NCBI RefSeq assembly: GCF_004217145.1
Contig: NZ_SHKR01000018.1
Span: forward strand, 356,351-420,350
Source: Kribbella rubisoli
GTDB taxonomy: Bacteria; Actinomycetota; Actinomycetes; Propionibacteriales; Kribbellaceae
DNA length: 64,000 bases
Reading direction: 5' to 3'
Numbering within the stretch: position 1 is the stretch's first letter; the number at the start of each line of letters is the position of its first letter. Below are positions 34,370-42,610 of the stretch, one piece after another. The notes under the pieces are model-generated. The model ran no database searches. It was not told where the DNA came from and saw only the letters and a list, made by a program, of their open reading frames with translations. The position numbers were made by a program, and so were the translations under genes.

Positions 34370-35359
34370 TCACGGGGTGGACCTCCTGATACTCAACGAC
34401 GGCTGTACGACGATGCGCCGCGGCGTCCGGTCGTTGTCCTCAATCCTTGCCAACAGCAACTCAGCCGCCCGCCGCCCCCGCTCGGCCGACCCCAGATTCA
34501 CACTCGTCAACGTCGGAAAACACTGCTCAGCCAGTTCACTGTCATCCATCCCCACCACCGCGACATCCCCAGGCACCTCGAGCCCCACCGCAGCCAACTC
34601 ATGCATAAGCCCGACGGCCAACAGGTCATTCGCGCAAACCACCGCATCGAACCCGCCCGCGGTCAGTAGGTCTGGAGCGGATGCGCGGCCGGCGGCGAAG
34701 GTGAAGTCTGATGCTTCAGCGAGAGCGATGGGTTGCAAGCTGTGGGCTTTGAGGGCTTCGGAGAAGCCTTTCGAGCGGGCGGCGCCGGGAACTGTGTCGG
34801 CGGGGCCGTTCAGGAAGGCGATTCGGTGGCGGCCTTGCGCGACCAGGTGGTCGATCGCCAGGAGCATGCCCTTGGGGGAATTGGCTCGGACGGTGTCTAC
34901 GCCGGCTTTGGCGGGGACGTTACCGGCGACAACCACCGGCACCTCGCACTCGCGGATCGACTTGACCAGGTCTTCGTCGACGCGGATCGGGCTGATCAGC
35001 AGGCCGTCGGCGTACCCTCGCGCCATCCCCCGGACCAACGCGACCTCGTCGACCACGTCCGGACCGGTCGTCGTCACCACCAACCGGTAACCGGCGGCGG
35101 ACACGACCTCCTCGACGGCTCGCATCATCGTCACGTAGACCGGGTTACCGACATCAGCGACCGCCAGCGTCAGCTGGAACGTCCGCCCGACCTTGAGCGA
35201 CCGAGCTCGCGCATCCGGCACATACCCCAGCTCCTGCACCGCCCGCTGGACCCGCTCGACCATCTCCTCGGTGGCAGGCAACCCGTTCAGAACGCGCGAC
35301 ACCGACGCCACCGAGACCCCGGCCGCCCGGGCCACCCCAGCAATCGTCGGACGACTCAC
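34370..35359 (-). CDS. LacI-family transcriptional regulator of the importer operon
   Basis: A 329-residue LacI-type regulator. The DNA-binding domain is canonical (TIAGVARAAGVSVASVSRVLNG, hinge DARARSLKVGRT), followed by the ligand-binding core with FDAVVCANDLLAVGLMHEL and VAVVGMDDSE. It is the first gene of the minus-strand train, upstream of the transporter, and a symmetric site lies 20 bp before its start, so autoregulation and control of the operon are likely. The ligand should be the imported compound or a breakdown product, perhaps ribose-like. Confidence 0.9.
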   Translation of the reverse strand: MSRPTIAGVARAAGVSVASVSRVLNGLPATEEMVERVQRAVQELGYVPDARARSLKVGRTFQLTLAVADVGNPVYVTMMRAVEEVVSAAGYRLVVTTTGPDVVDEVALVRGMARGYADGLLISPIRVDEDLVKSIRECEVPVVVAGNVPAKAGVDTVRANSPKGMLLAIDHLVAQGRHRIAFLNGPADTVPGAARSKGFSEALKAHSLQPIALAEASDFTFAAGRASAPDLLTAGGFDAVVCANDLLAVGLMHELAAVGLEVPGDVAVVGMDDSELAEQCFPTLTSVNLGSAERGRRAAELLLARIEDNDRTPRRIVVQPSLSIRRSTP

Positions 35360-35369
35360 GCCGACCTCC

Positions 35370-35397
35370 TGTAATCGTTCTTGTAATCGTTTACAAG
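35370..35397. promoter_or_regulatory. LacI-type operator upstream of the regulator gene
   Basis: CTTGTAATCGTTTACAAG (35380-35397) is symmetric at 16 of 18 positions with a central CG, the classic form of a LacI-family operator. The half-site TGTAATCGTT also occurs at 35370-35379, 12 bases from the same sequence inside the operator, suggesting two overlapping binding positions. Both lie just before the start of the LacI gene. Confidence 0.7.
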
Positions 35398-35461
35398 CCC
35401 GACATTAGGACGCCGCCGCCCGACGGTCAACCTCACGACCGCCGCTAGACCAACCTGTGAC

Positions 35462-36535
35462 TTATTCCTCGGTCTCGTCTGCGCCGGGGCGTTCGGCCCA
35501 GGGGGTTTCCTTGGCGGGGCGGACGACGATCAGTTTGTCGCCGGCGGCCAGGACGGAGACGTTGGAGTCGTAGTAGCGGTGGACCTTGCCGTCGCGGACG
35601 ACGGAGACGACGCGGTCGGGGACGGCGGAGGGGGGCTTGCCGACCTCGCGGCCCAGGACGGGGCGTTCGGCGACCTCGAGGCCCTCGCCGTACGTGAGGA
35701 GGTCTTCCATCACCTCGCCGAGGTTCGGGCTGACCGAGGTCAGGCCGAGCAGGCGGCCGACGGCCTCTGACGAGGTGACGACGGCGTCGGCGCCGCTCTG
35801 GCGGAGCAGCGGGACGTTGTCCTCCTCGCGGACCGCGACGACGATGTGCGCGTTCGGGTTCAGCTGCCGCACTGCCAGCGTGACGAGGACGGCCGAGTCG
35901 TCCCGGTCGGTCGTCACGATCACTTCGCGCGCGGTCATCACCTCGGCGCGACGCAGTACGGTCCGGTTGGTCGCGTCGCCGTGGAAGGCGGCCATCTGGT
36001 CGTTGCCCGCGTCACCGATCGCCTGCGCCCGCGGGTCGATCACCACGATGTTGTCGCGCTTGACCCCGTTGCTGATCAGGGTCTGCACGGCGGAGCGGCC
36101 CTTGGTGCCGTAGCCGACGACGATGGTGTGGTCCTTCATCCGTTTCCTCCAGCGCGTGTCGCGCATGATCCGGCGACCCTCGTTGGCCAGCACTTCCAGT
36201 GTCGTACCGACCAGAACCACCAGGAACGCGATCCGCAGCGGAGTCACGATGAAGGCGTTCACCAGCCGGGCAGTGGGCGTCACCGGTGTGATGTCGCCGT
36301 ACCCGGTCGTGGTGAGCGTGACGGTTGCGTAGTAGATGCTGTCGATCAGCCCGACTTTGCCGTCGTAGCTGTCCCGGTAGCCGTCACGGTCGACCACCAC
36401 GATCAGCACCATCACGGTCAGCAGCCCCAGCGCGATCAGGATTCGGCTGAAGAGCTGAAAGAGCGGCGAGCGAGTGCTCGCGGGCAGGTTGACCAGCAGA
36501 CCGTGTGGGTTCCGACCAGTGGGAAGGGGTGGCAC
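35462..36535 (-). CDS. Potassium channel protein with TrkA-N and TrkA-C domains
   Basis: A 357-residue two-helix K+ channel. The first membrane segment (LIALGLLTVMVLIVVVD) is followed by the pore with the selectivity filter TLTTTGYGDITPVTP and a second segment (IAFLVVLVGTTLEVLA). The cytoplasmic part has a Rossmann RCK/TrkA-N domain (HTIVVGYGTKGRSAVQTL, IVVIDPR) and a C-terminal TrkA-C domain ending in VSVLAAGDKLIVVRP. The GTG at 36535 is chosen as the most likely start; earlier in-frame starts exist. The 5' end overlaps the ACT-GNAT gene by about 150 bases in another frame. Confidence 0.85.
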   Translation of the reverse strand: MPPLPTGRNPHGLLVNLPASTRSPLFQLFSRILIALGLLTVMVLIVVVDRDGYRDSYDGKVGLIDSIYYATVTLTTTGYGDITPVTPTARLVNAFIVTPLRIAFLVVLVGTTLEVLANEGRRIMRDTRWRKRMKDHTIVVGYGTKGRSAVQTLISNGVKRDNIVVIDPRAQAIGDAGNDQMAAFHGDATNRTVLRRAEVMTAREVIVTTDRDDSAVLVTLAVRQLNPNAHIVVAVREEDNVPLLRQSGADAVVTSSEAVGRLLGLTSVSPNLGEVMEDLLTYGEGLEVAERPVLGREVGKPPSAVPDRVVSVVRDGKVHRYYDSNVSVLAAGDKLIVVRPAKETPWAERPGADETEE

Positions 36536-37493
36536 GCGTACGACGATATTGCACCGCGGGCCGATCCACCGCATGCGACAGGCTCCGGTCGGACAGAGCG
36601 ACACTGACCATCAGACTGTCGCCGTCCCGGACCACCCGCGACCGCATCCGCAGCCGCTCGAGCGTCCGGAGCATCGCGTGGTTCTCCGGCTGCACCATGC
36701 AGACCACTCGATCCGCACCCAGCACACGCGCTTCCTCCACCACCTGCCGCAGCAGCCGAAGCCCGAGGCCCTGGCCCTGCCAGCCGTCCTCGACCAGTAC
36801 GGCGACCTCCATCGTCGTGCTGCCCAGCTCCTCCCACGGGGCTGCCGTCGCCATCCCGATCACCGCGCCGTCCACGTCCGCGACCACCGACACGCCACCG
36901 GCCGGTGCGGACAGGTGCCGCGCAGTACGCGCAGTCAGCTTCGGCATCGGCACGTGGTATCGCCGGGTGCGGCTCTCGTACGAGCAGCGATCATGCATCG
37001 CGACCACAGCGTCGGCGTCCTCGACACTCGCCGTCCGCAGCACGGGTACGCCGCTACCGGGCCGAGGCCCCTCCACGGTGTCGAACCGGTCCGCGAGCCG
37101 TCCAGCGATCTCCACGAGTACGTCGGCCCGCGCCCACTCCGCCGGCGTGTACTCGTCGAAGCCCTGCAGGTTCCCAAGCTCCTCGTCGACCGATACCGGG
37201 TCGTCGAGCAACCGCAGTACGGCGCGCAGGTAGCGCGTCGGCGCATCACTCAGTACGTCGGCCTGGCACGGGCGGACCGTCGTACCGACGCAGCCGGCCT
37301 CGGCCACGAGTGCGGCCAGGTCGTCGGCGTTCCAGCCGACACCGGTGGAGACCACCAGTTCGTCGACGGCGCCGGTCTCGGCGGTGAAGACCTCGAGGCT
37401 GAGGATGTTGATGTCGTCCGCACCACACCGTGCAGCGAGTTCGGCCAGTGCACCGGGCCGGTCGGCGAGTTCGGTTCTGATCTTCCAGAGCAT
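36384..37493 (-). CDS. ACT domain-GNAT acetyltransferase fusion protein
   Basis: A 369-residue protein. Residues 1-75 form an ACT-like ligand-binding domain (WKIRTELADRPGALAELAARCGADDINILSLEV); residues about 150-295 are a GNAT acetyltransferase with the acetyl-CoA loop VLVEDGWQGQGLGLRLLRQ and LERLRMRSRVVRDGDSLMVSVAL at the end of the fold. The last ~65 residues are low-complexity and lie inside the start of the channel gene in another frame; a normal GNAT would end near residue 300. Such fusions may acetylate under amino-acid control. A dyad lies just upstream of the ATG. Confidence 0.78.
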   Translation of the reverse strand: MLWKIRTELADRPGALAELAARCGADDINILSLEVFTAETGAVDELVVSTGVGWNADDLAALVAEAGCVGTTVRPCQADVLSDAPTRYLRAVLRLLDDPVSVDEELGNLQGFDEYTPAEWARADVLVEIAGRLADRFDTVEGPRPGSGVPVLRTASVEDADAVVAMHDRCSYESRTRRYHVPMPKLTARTARHLSAPAGGVSVVADVDGAVIGMATAAPWEELGSTTMEVAVLVEDGWQGQGLGLRLLRQVVEEARVLGADRVVCMVQPENHAMLRTLERLRMRSRVVRDGDSLMVSVALSDRSLSHAVDRPAVQYRRTRATPSHWSEPTRSAGQPAREHSLAALSALQPNPDRAGAADRDGADRGGRP

Positions 37494-37509
37494 GCGGACG
37501 CCCTCCCTC

Positions 37510-37527
37510 GTGGAAACGTGCTTCCAC
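37510..37527. promoter_or_regulatory. Inverted repeat before the ACT-GNAT gene
   Basis: GTGGAAACGTGCTTCCAC has 6-base inverted arms (GTGGAA/TTCCAC) and ends 17 bases upstream of the ATG at 37493. It may be an operator or a leader hairpin; the binding protein is unknown. Confidence 0.35.
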
Positions 37528-37575
37528 TGTCCGCCGCGCCTGTTGCCCCGCCGGGTCCGGGATGTTACGCCCGCG

Positions 37576-37971
37576 TCAACCTTTGCGTCGCACCTTCGGC
37601 AGATGCGGTCTCGGCTTCCGCGCCGCGAGTACGACGGCAGGCTCGCGCTTGTCCAGGTCCGCGTGCCGCAGCAGCTCGGGGTACGTCGCCTGGGGCACCG
37701 GCGGGTACGTCGTGACGATCGCGTCGCCGGAAAACACGAAGAAGATCGCCTGACCGTCCTTGATCACCTTCAGCAAGGATCCGTCGCGGACGGTAAGGGC
37801 GTGCTCGACCGCCTTGCGGCGCGCGGACCGCTTGGCCCAGGCGGCCTGGACCGCCTGTTGCGCCGGCTCACGCCCGTGCCGCACCGCCTCGACGATCAAC
37901 GGCCCGTAGCGCACGCCGTACTTGACGACGTTCTTGGCCAGCTTGCCACTCGGTTTCCCCGCACCCGCCAT
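37576..37971 (-). CDS. Conserved-looking hypothetical protein
   Basis: A 131-residue basic protein (many Lys and Arg, C-terminus RKPRPHLPKVRRKG) without signal peptide or membrane segment. The central DGSLLKVIKDGQAIFFVFSGDAIVTTYPPV looks like a short beta-rich domain. No family recognised. It has ordinary codon use and its own ATG after a spacer of about 80 bases from the ACT-GNAT start region, on the same strand. Confidence 0.55.
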   Translation of the reverse strand: MAGAGKPSGKLAKNVVKYGVRYGPLIVEAVRHGREPAQQAVQAAWAKRSARRKAVEHALTVRDGSLLKVIKDGQAIFFVFSGDAIVTTYPPVPQATYPELLRHADLDKREPAVVLAARKPRPHLPKVRRKG

Positions 37972-37997
37972 GGGTCGAGCGTACTGACCTCAGCCGG

Positions 37998-38225
37998 TCA
38001 GAGCGTATGCAGTTTGTCGAAAGGCGACATGACACGCAGCAGCCTGCCGCCGCCGAGGTCGACCACCACAGCGTGAGTGCCCTCGACCGCACTGATGCGG
38101 CCGATGCCCTCCCTGTCGTGGGATACCCGGTCACCGGCCTCGAACGTCTTGACCGGGGCGGTGGTCCGGGGGGTGAAAGGACTCGTGGACAGGTGACGAC
38201 GCGTCGTCGCGCGAGAAGGCTCCAT
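37998..38225 (-). CDS. Small conserved-looking hypothetical protein
   Basis: A 75-residue protein with a GGAGAT ribosome binding site before ATG 38225. The second half, FEAGDRVSHDREGIGRISAVEGTHAVVVDLGGGRL, reads like a small SH3-type beta barrel, similar in pattern to the N-terminal region of CarD/Mfd-type RNA polymerase-interacting modules, but the resemblance is only to the GDRVxHxxxGxGRI pattern and no function is claimed. It lies 26 bases upstream of the 131-residue hypothetical gene, probably in one operon with it. Confidence 0.55.
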   Translation of the reverse strand: MEPSRATTRRHLSTSPFTPRTTAPVKTFEAGDRVSHDREGIGRISAVEGTHAVVVDLGGGRLLRVMSPFDKLHTL

Positions 38226-38374
38226 CAGATCTCCAGTATGCGCTCAACTTCGTCACATCGCCCACTCCGCGCCAGAACTTGACGATCGGCGGTGATGACT
38301 TCCAGATGTACGGACAAACGCTTTTCGGGATCACGGGTCGCGTCGGCATGCGGCGGTTCGCCCGGTCAGGCACC

Positions 38375-38989
38375 ATGGACGCCGTGACCACCCCCAACCC
38401 GCGCCGTCCGATCCTGCCGGGCAACAAGTTGTTCGAGTCGCTGCCCGGTGCCGCGGATCCGGCGACCGTCACCGAGGCCGCGCACCGGACCGCCGAGCTG
38501 CTGGTCCGCGGCGTGCGCAAGTCCGAGGACGCCGAGGTGCACGCCCGGGTGGTCAAGCTCGCCGACGAGTACGGTCTCGACGAGCTGGCCGAGCTGTGGT
38601 CCGACTCCCCCGCCGACTCGTTGCCCGGTGCGCTCTGGCGGCTCTACGTACTGCGCTCGTGGGTGCACTCGAACGCCGAAGAGGTGTCCCGCGAGTTCGC
38701 CACCGGCCGCGAGTACGCCGAGGTGCACGCCGCCGTCGCGGGCGTCGCCGAACCGCCCGGACCGGCCGAGGTCCGCGACATGGTCGACGCCGTACTGCGA
38801 GGTGTCGCGACCGGCGATTTCGCCACCACGCTGGACCGCGCGGCCGCGTTCGCGCGGATCGTCGCGACCGGGCGGGCGCACCTCGCGGACGACGGCCACG
38901 ACCGCGTGTTGTCCGCGTCGAAACTGGTCGAGACCGCAGATCAGCTGCAGACCGCGGCCCGCGCCGAACGCGCCGGACATTTGTGGTAG
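38375..38989 (+). CDS. Helical hypothetical protein
   Basis: A 204-residue, mostly alpha-helical soluble protein (AAHRTAELLVRGVRKSEDAEVHARVVKLADEYGLDELAELWSD) that I do not assign to a family. The ATG at 38375 is chosen because the part from MDAVTTPNPRRPILPGNKLFESLP on has normal composition, while the open frame upstream overlaps the divergent promoter region. It is divergent from the 75-residue gene and convergent with the subtilase gene, with a candidate RNA gene in between. Confidence 0.6.
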   Translation: MDAVTTPNPRRPILPGNKLFESLPGAADPATVTEAAHRTAELLVRGVRKSEDAEVHARVVKLADEYGLDELAELWSDSPADSLPGALWRLYVLRSWVHSNAEEVSREFATGREYAEVHAAVAGVAEPPGPAEVRDMVDAVLRGVATGDFATTLDRAAAFARIVATGRAHLADDGHDRVLSASKLVETADQLQTAARAERAGHLW

Positions 38990-39041
38990 TTGCGTCCGGC
39001 GCGTTCGGATGTTATACGGTCTCGCGGCCCGAGATCCCAAC

Positions 39042-39070
39042 AGGACAAGGGGTTTGGGCACCGGTTACAC
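39042..39070 (+). promoter_or_regulatory. Candidate promoter of the structured RNA
   Basis: AGGACA (39042-39047) and TACACT (39065-39070) are spaced by 17 bases, predicting a start at about 39077-39078, exactly where the long helix begins. A second possible promoter lies upstream (TTGCGT at 38990-38995, 17-base spacer, TATACG at 39013-39018). Confidence 0.45.
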
Positions 39071-39077
39071 TGTTCGA

Positions 39078-39162
39078 GGTGTCGGGCCGGTGCAAGCCCC
39101 GGGTCCCAAAAATAGCCGCTACGAGCGGCCTCGCGCCGTGAGGCGCTTCCCGGTCCGGCACC
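39078..39162 (+). ncRNA. Candidate small structured RNA of unknown class
   Basis: The ends GGTGTCGGGCCGG (39078-39090) and CCGGTCCGGCACC (39150-39162) pair over 13 bases. Two pairs are G-U wobbles only if the plus strand is transcribed; the minus-strand RNA would have A-C mismatches there. Inside are a 6-bp hairpin (GCCGCT-ACG-AGCGGC) and a 5-bp hairpin (GCCTC...GAGGC). A promoter-like pair ends just before the helix. It does not show tRNA, SRP RNA, RNase P or tmRNA core motifs. It overlaps the minus-strand terminator of the subtilase gene, so a bidirectional terminator is the alternative. Confidence 0.35.
39108..39129 (-). terminator. Intrinsic terminator of the subtilase gene
   Basis: Read on the minus strand: GCCGCT-CGT-AGCGGC stem-loop followed by TATTTTT, about 35 bases after the stop codon of 39165-42494. 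This is the clearest Rho-independent terminator in the window. Confidence 0.7.
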
Positions 39163-39164
39163 CT

Positions 39165-42100
39165 TTAACTCACCACCGGATAGAAGTGGTCGAGCGTCTG
39201 CGTCACCGACTTCCCATGGGTGTCGGTCAGCTCGACCTTGAGCGTGACGAACGACGTCGCCTTCAGGTTGTTGACCAGCGCAATCGCCTTCGTGCCGAGG
39301 TTGACGGTCGGCACAGCCGTCCAGGTCGCGCCGTCGTCGTACGACGCAGTAACCCGGGCCGACGTGAAGCGGCCGGCGGTGTACCACTGGCCTGACTCCG
39401 CGGTGATCGTGACCGGGAACGCGGGCACCCGCGGCGCGCGGTCGTGCAGGTCGACAGGCAGGTCGTAGTCGGGGAACAGCAGCGGCAGCGGCTTACCCGC
39501 GTCCGCCGACGAACTGCGCCACTTCCACCGCGTCTCGACCGTCGACGGTGACTCCCACTTGTAGTCGCCGCGCTGCCAGCGGATCAGGTTGTACTTCAGC
39601 TCGAGATCGCTCGCTGCGGCCGGCACGTCCCACACACCTTGGCCGTAGTACCCGTACTCCCCCAGCGAGACGCCGTTCGCGAACAGCTCGGTTCCGCCGA
39701 GGTCGAGGAAGCCCTGTGACGAGAAGTGACCCGGTTGCGTGTCCGCCCAGCCGGCGAAGTTGCTCCAGATCGTGTTGCCGTCACGTGCGGCCGGGGCGTA
39801 CTTCTCGCCGGTCGTCTGATCGGTCACCAGCCCCGGTCGCAACCCGGCCTTGTACCAGCTCTCGCTGTGCCGGCTTCCCGCCTTGTACGCCGTCGCTGTC
39901 GATGTCATGAGCGTCGCGAACGGCCACGCCATCGAGTCCGCGTGCCCGACCATCTGCGACACCTTGGTGTCCTTGTCGGCCGTGACGAGGTGCTGTACAC
40001 GCGTCGGCGCCACGACCGATCCGCGATCACCGGTCGGGATCAGGTTGATGCTCCACGGTCGCCACACGTCGACGTACTCGGAGTACGTGTAGTCCTTGCC
40101 CGGTGTGTAGTACGTCGCGTCGATCGTTGCCAGGTCGCGGTCGCGGACCCGATGCGTCGGCTTGCCCTTCACCTGCTGCTCATGCGTGAACGCCAGGCTG
40201 TAGAGGTACGGCGACTTCGCACCGGCCGGCGATGCGTACTGCCAGCCCTCGACGACCTCGAACGTCCCGCGACGGGCCTTCGACGTCGTACCGAGGTAGA
40301 TCGACTTCACCGTGGTGCCGTAGCTCCGGCTCGAGGACAGGATCCAGTTGTCGATCACCCGCCCGTAGGTCAGGCTGCCGGCCTTGCGCTGCGTCGGCCT
40401 GTCCGTTGTCACGTTCGCCTCAGCGGCGGTGCGGGCGTCGTACGTGATCGTGGTGTTCTTGGTGAGCGTGATCTCGGGATCACCGAGGAACGCGTACGAG
40501 TCGACGAACCCGTCGGTGCCGTCGTGCGCGATCGTTGCGGCCAGCGAGTAGGTGCCTGCTCGCAGGTGCAACGTCTGGTCCGCGCCGGCAAAGCCGACCC
40601 GCTGTGCGGCGATGCTGTCGAGGTCGAACACGTCCAGCGAGGAGATCGACGTGGCCGGCTTGCCGTCGCGGTCGATCAGCTTGAACGTGACATCGACGTA
40701 CTGCGGTTCGAGGTAGAACCCGAGCGGGGTCACGACGGTCTGGCCGCTGTTGCTCTTGACAACCACGCGCGTGCTGATCGCGCCGTACAGCCCGTAGTCG
40801 ATCGCCTTGGACGGATCGATGGTGACGGGCAGATCGGCGGTTCCACCGGCCGGGACGGTCAGTGACTTGCCGAAGCTGATCAGGGACGACGGCAACGGTT
40901 TCCCGTTGTTGCCGCGGGCATCAGCCGTGACGGTCAACGTGACGGGATCGGTTCCGTCGTTGCGGTAGGTGAGCTGCTTGGTGACCTTCTGGCCAGAGGT
41001 GTGCGGCCAGGCGAACGTGCCGAGATCGGTCGTGGCCGGACCAGTGACCTGTTGCGTCACTGCCTGTGCGACGTTCAGCTCACCGGCGCCTTGCTCGTAG
41101 ATGCCGACCTTGCTCTCCGCGCGCACCGAGTTCTGCAGGACCGCCTTCAGTTGCCGGCCGGTCCAGCTCGGGTGCTCCTGCTTCAGGATCGCCGCCGCAC
41201 CCGCAACATGCGGCGTGGCCATCGACGTACCGCTCATGTCGACGTACGCCGAGTCGCCGCGCCCGCCTGCCCGTGCGGCCGTGATATCCACGCCGGGCGC
41301 TGCGATATCGGGCTTGACGGCATGGTTCGCGAGGACCGGGCCGCGGCTGGAGAAGTCCGCGGTGGTCTGCGTCAGGTCGGTGGCTGCCACGGTCATTGCA
41401 GAAGCGGCGCAGCCCGGGCTGGTGATCGCCTCGGCCGGTCCGCCAAGGTTGCCTGCAGCAACGACGAAGAGTACGCCGGACTCGGCGCTGATCCGGTCGA
41501 CGGCGGCCGCCATCGGGTCGGTGCAGTCGACCGGCTCCGACGTACCGATGCTCATGCTGATCACGTCGGCGCCTTCGGCGACGGCCCATTCCATCCCGGC
41601 GATGATCCAGGAGAGGTCACCGCTGCCGGAGTCGTTCAGGACCTTGCCGGACAGCAGTTGTGCGCCCGGGGCGACGCCCTTGTTGCGGCCGTTGGAGGCG
41701 ACACCGCGACCGGCGACTGTGGAAGAGGTGTGGGTGCCGTGACCGTCGTGGTCGGCCACATCCGGGCTGTCGGTGAAGTTCTTCTGTTCTTTGACCGCAC
41801 CGACCAGGTCCGGGTGTTCTGCGTCGACACCTGAATCCAGTACGGCGACAGTCGTACCGGTACCGTCGTACCCGGCGGCCCAGGCCTGCGGGGCTCCGAC
41901 GTACGGAACGCTCTGATCGAGGGTCTTGTGCACCTTGAGGTCGAGCCAGAGCTTCTGGACGTCCCGACCGGTCGACAGAGCCTTCCACGTGTCGTGAGCA
42001 CGCGTCTTGTCGGTCCTGAACGCCGCAGCGCTGACAGACGACAGCGTCCGGGTGCGGGTGGAGCCGGTGGGCACAGCCTGCTGCGCGGCGCGGGCGGTCG

Positions 42101-42494
42101 GCTTGTACGTCGCTATGACGGGGATCTGGTCAGTGGACGAGTCGTCGTACCCCTGCCGGATCAGACCGCTCACGTTGAACAGCGCCTGGTCCACCTTGCC
42201 GCTGTTGACGAGACGAGCAGCGCTGTCGGGTACGACGTACAGGTCCTTGCCGACGGTCCGCGTCTCGTAGCCGGAGTCGGCTGCGTTCGAAGGAAAGAAG
42301 CGCACGTTGCTGCGGCCGGAGCCGGCCGGTGACACCTGCACTTTGTCGCCGGTGATCAGCGTGACGGACTTGGTGCCGTCGACCTGCACCGGCAGGGAGG
42401 GCTTGGGCGGCGCTGCGGTTGCTGGAGTGGCCGCGGGAGTGACTGTGAGGGCGAGAAGGGCGGAGAGAGCCACGCCTAGGAAGGCTTTGCGCAT
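39165..42494 (-). CDS. Large secreted S8-family serine protease (subtilase)
   Basis: A 1109-residue exported protease. The signal peptide is MRKAFLGVALSALLALTVTP with a likely cleavage after ATAA; an I9-type propeptide region follows. The catalytic domain has Asp220 (VAVLDSGVD), His252 (DGHGTHTSS), oxyanion Asn349 (VVAAGN) and Ser424 (SGTSMATPH). About 600 further residues are beta-rich and may mediate substrate or surface binding. The ATG at 42494 is chosen because it opens the signal peptide. It degrades extracellular protein, probably under the divergent LuxR-type regulator. It is followed by an intrinsic terminator. Confidence 0.92.
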   Translation of the reverse strand: MRKAFLGVALSALLALTVTPAATPATAAPPKPSLPVQVDGTKSVTLITGDKVQVSPAGSGRSNVRFFPSNAADSGYETRTVGKDLYVVPDSAARLVNSGKVDQALFNVSGLIRQGYDDSSTDQIPVIATYKPTARAAQQAVPTGSTRTRTLSSVSAAAFRTDKTRAHDTWKALSTGRDVQKLWLDLKVHKTLDQSVPYVGAPQAWAAGYDGTGTTVAVLDSGVDAEHPDLVGAVKEQKNFTDSPDVADHDGHGTHTSSTVAGRGVASNGRNKGVAPGAQLLSGKVLNDSGSGDLSWIIAGMEWAVAEGADVISMSIGTSEPVDCTDPMAAAVDRISAESGVLFVVAAGNLGGPAEAITSPGCAASAMTVAATDLTQTTADFSSRGPVLANHAVKPDIAAPGVDITAARAGGRGDSAYVDMSGTSMATPHVAGAAAILKQEHPSWTGRQLKAVLQNSVRAESKVGIYEQGAGELNVAQAVTQQVTGPATTDLGTFAWPHTSGQKVTKQLTYRNDGTDPVTLTVTADARGNNGKPLPSSLISFGKSLTVPAGGTADLPVTIDPSKAIDYGLYGAISTRVVVKSNSGQTVVTPLGFYLEPQYVDVTFKLIDRDGKPATSISSLDVFDLDSIAAQRVGFAGADQTLHLRAGTYSLAATIAHDGTDGFVDSYAFLGDPEITLTKNTTITYDARTAAEANVTTDRPTQRKAGSLTYGRVIDNWILSSSRSYGTTVKSIYLGTTSKARRGTFEVVEGWQYASPAGAKSPYLYSLAFTHEQQVKGKPTHRVRDRDLATIDATYYTPGKDYTYSEYVDVWRPWSINLIPTGDRGSVVAPTRVQHLVTADKDTKVSQMVGHADSMAWPFATLMTSTATAYKAGSRHSESWYKAGLRPGLVTDQTTGEKYAPAARDGNTIWSNFAGWADTQPGHFSSQGFLDLGGTELFANGVSLGEYGYYGQGVWDVPAAASDLELKYNLIRWQRGDYKWESPSTVETRWKWRSSSADAGKPLPLLFPDYDLPVDLHDRAPRVPAFPVTITAESGQWYTAGRFTSARVTASYDDGATWTAVPTVNLGTKAIALVNNLKATSFVTLKVELTDTHGKSVTQTLDHFYPVVS

Positions 42495-42610
42495 GGGGAC
42501 GAGTTCATCGTAAAACCGCCAGCGAAGGATGGGCAGGTGATGGCAAGATTGCGACAATGCGGTTACCCGCCAGGCCCTGACTCCCACTCCCCCGCCCACC
42601 GGGAGGCATC

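Noticed and set aside
39068..39090. T-loop-like TTCGAGG suggesting a tRNA
   Set aside because: No acceptor, anticodon or D-arm pairing fits around it; the long helix crosses this position.
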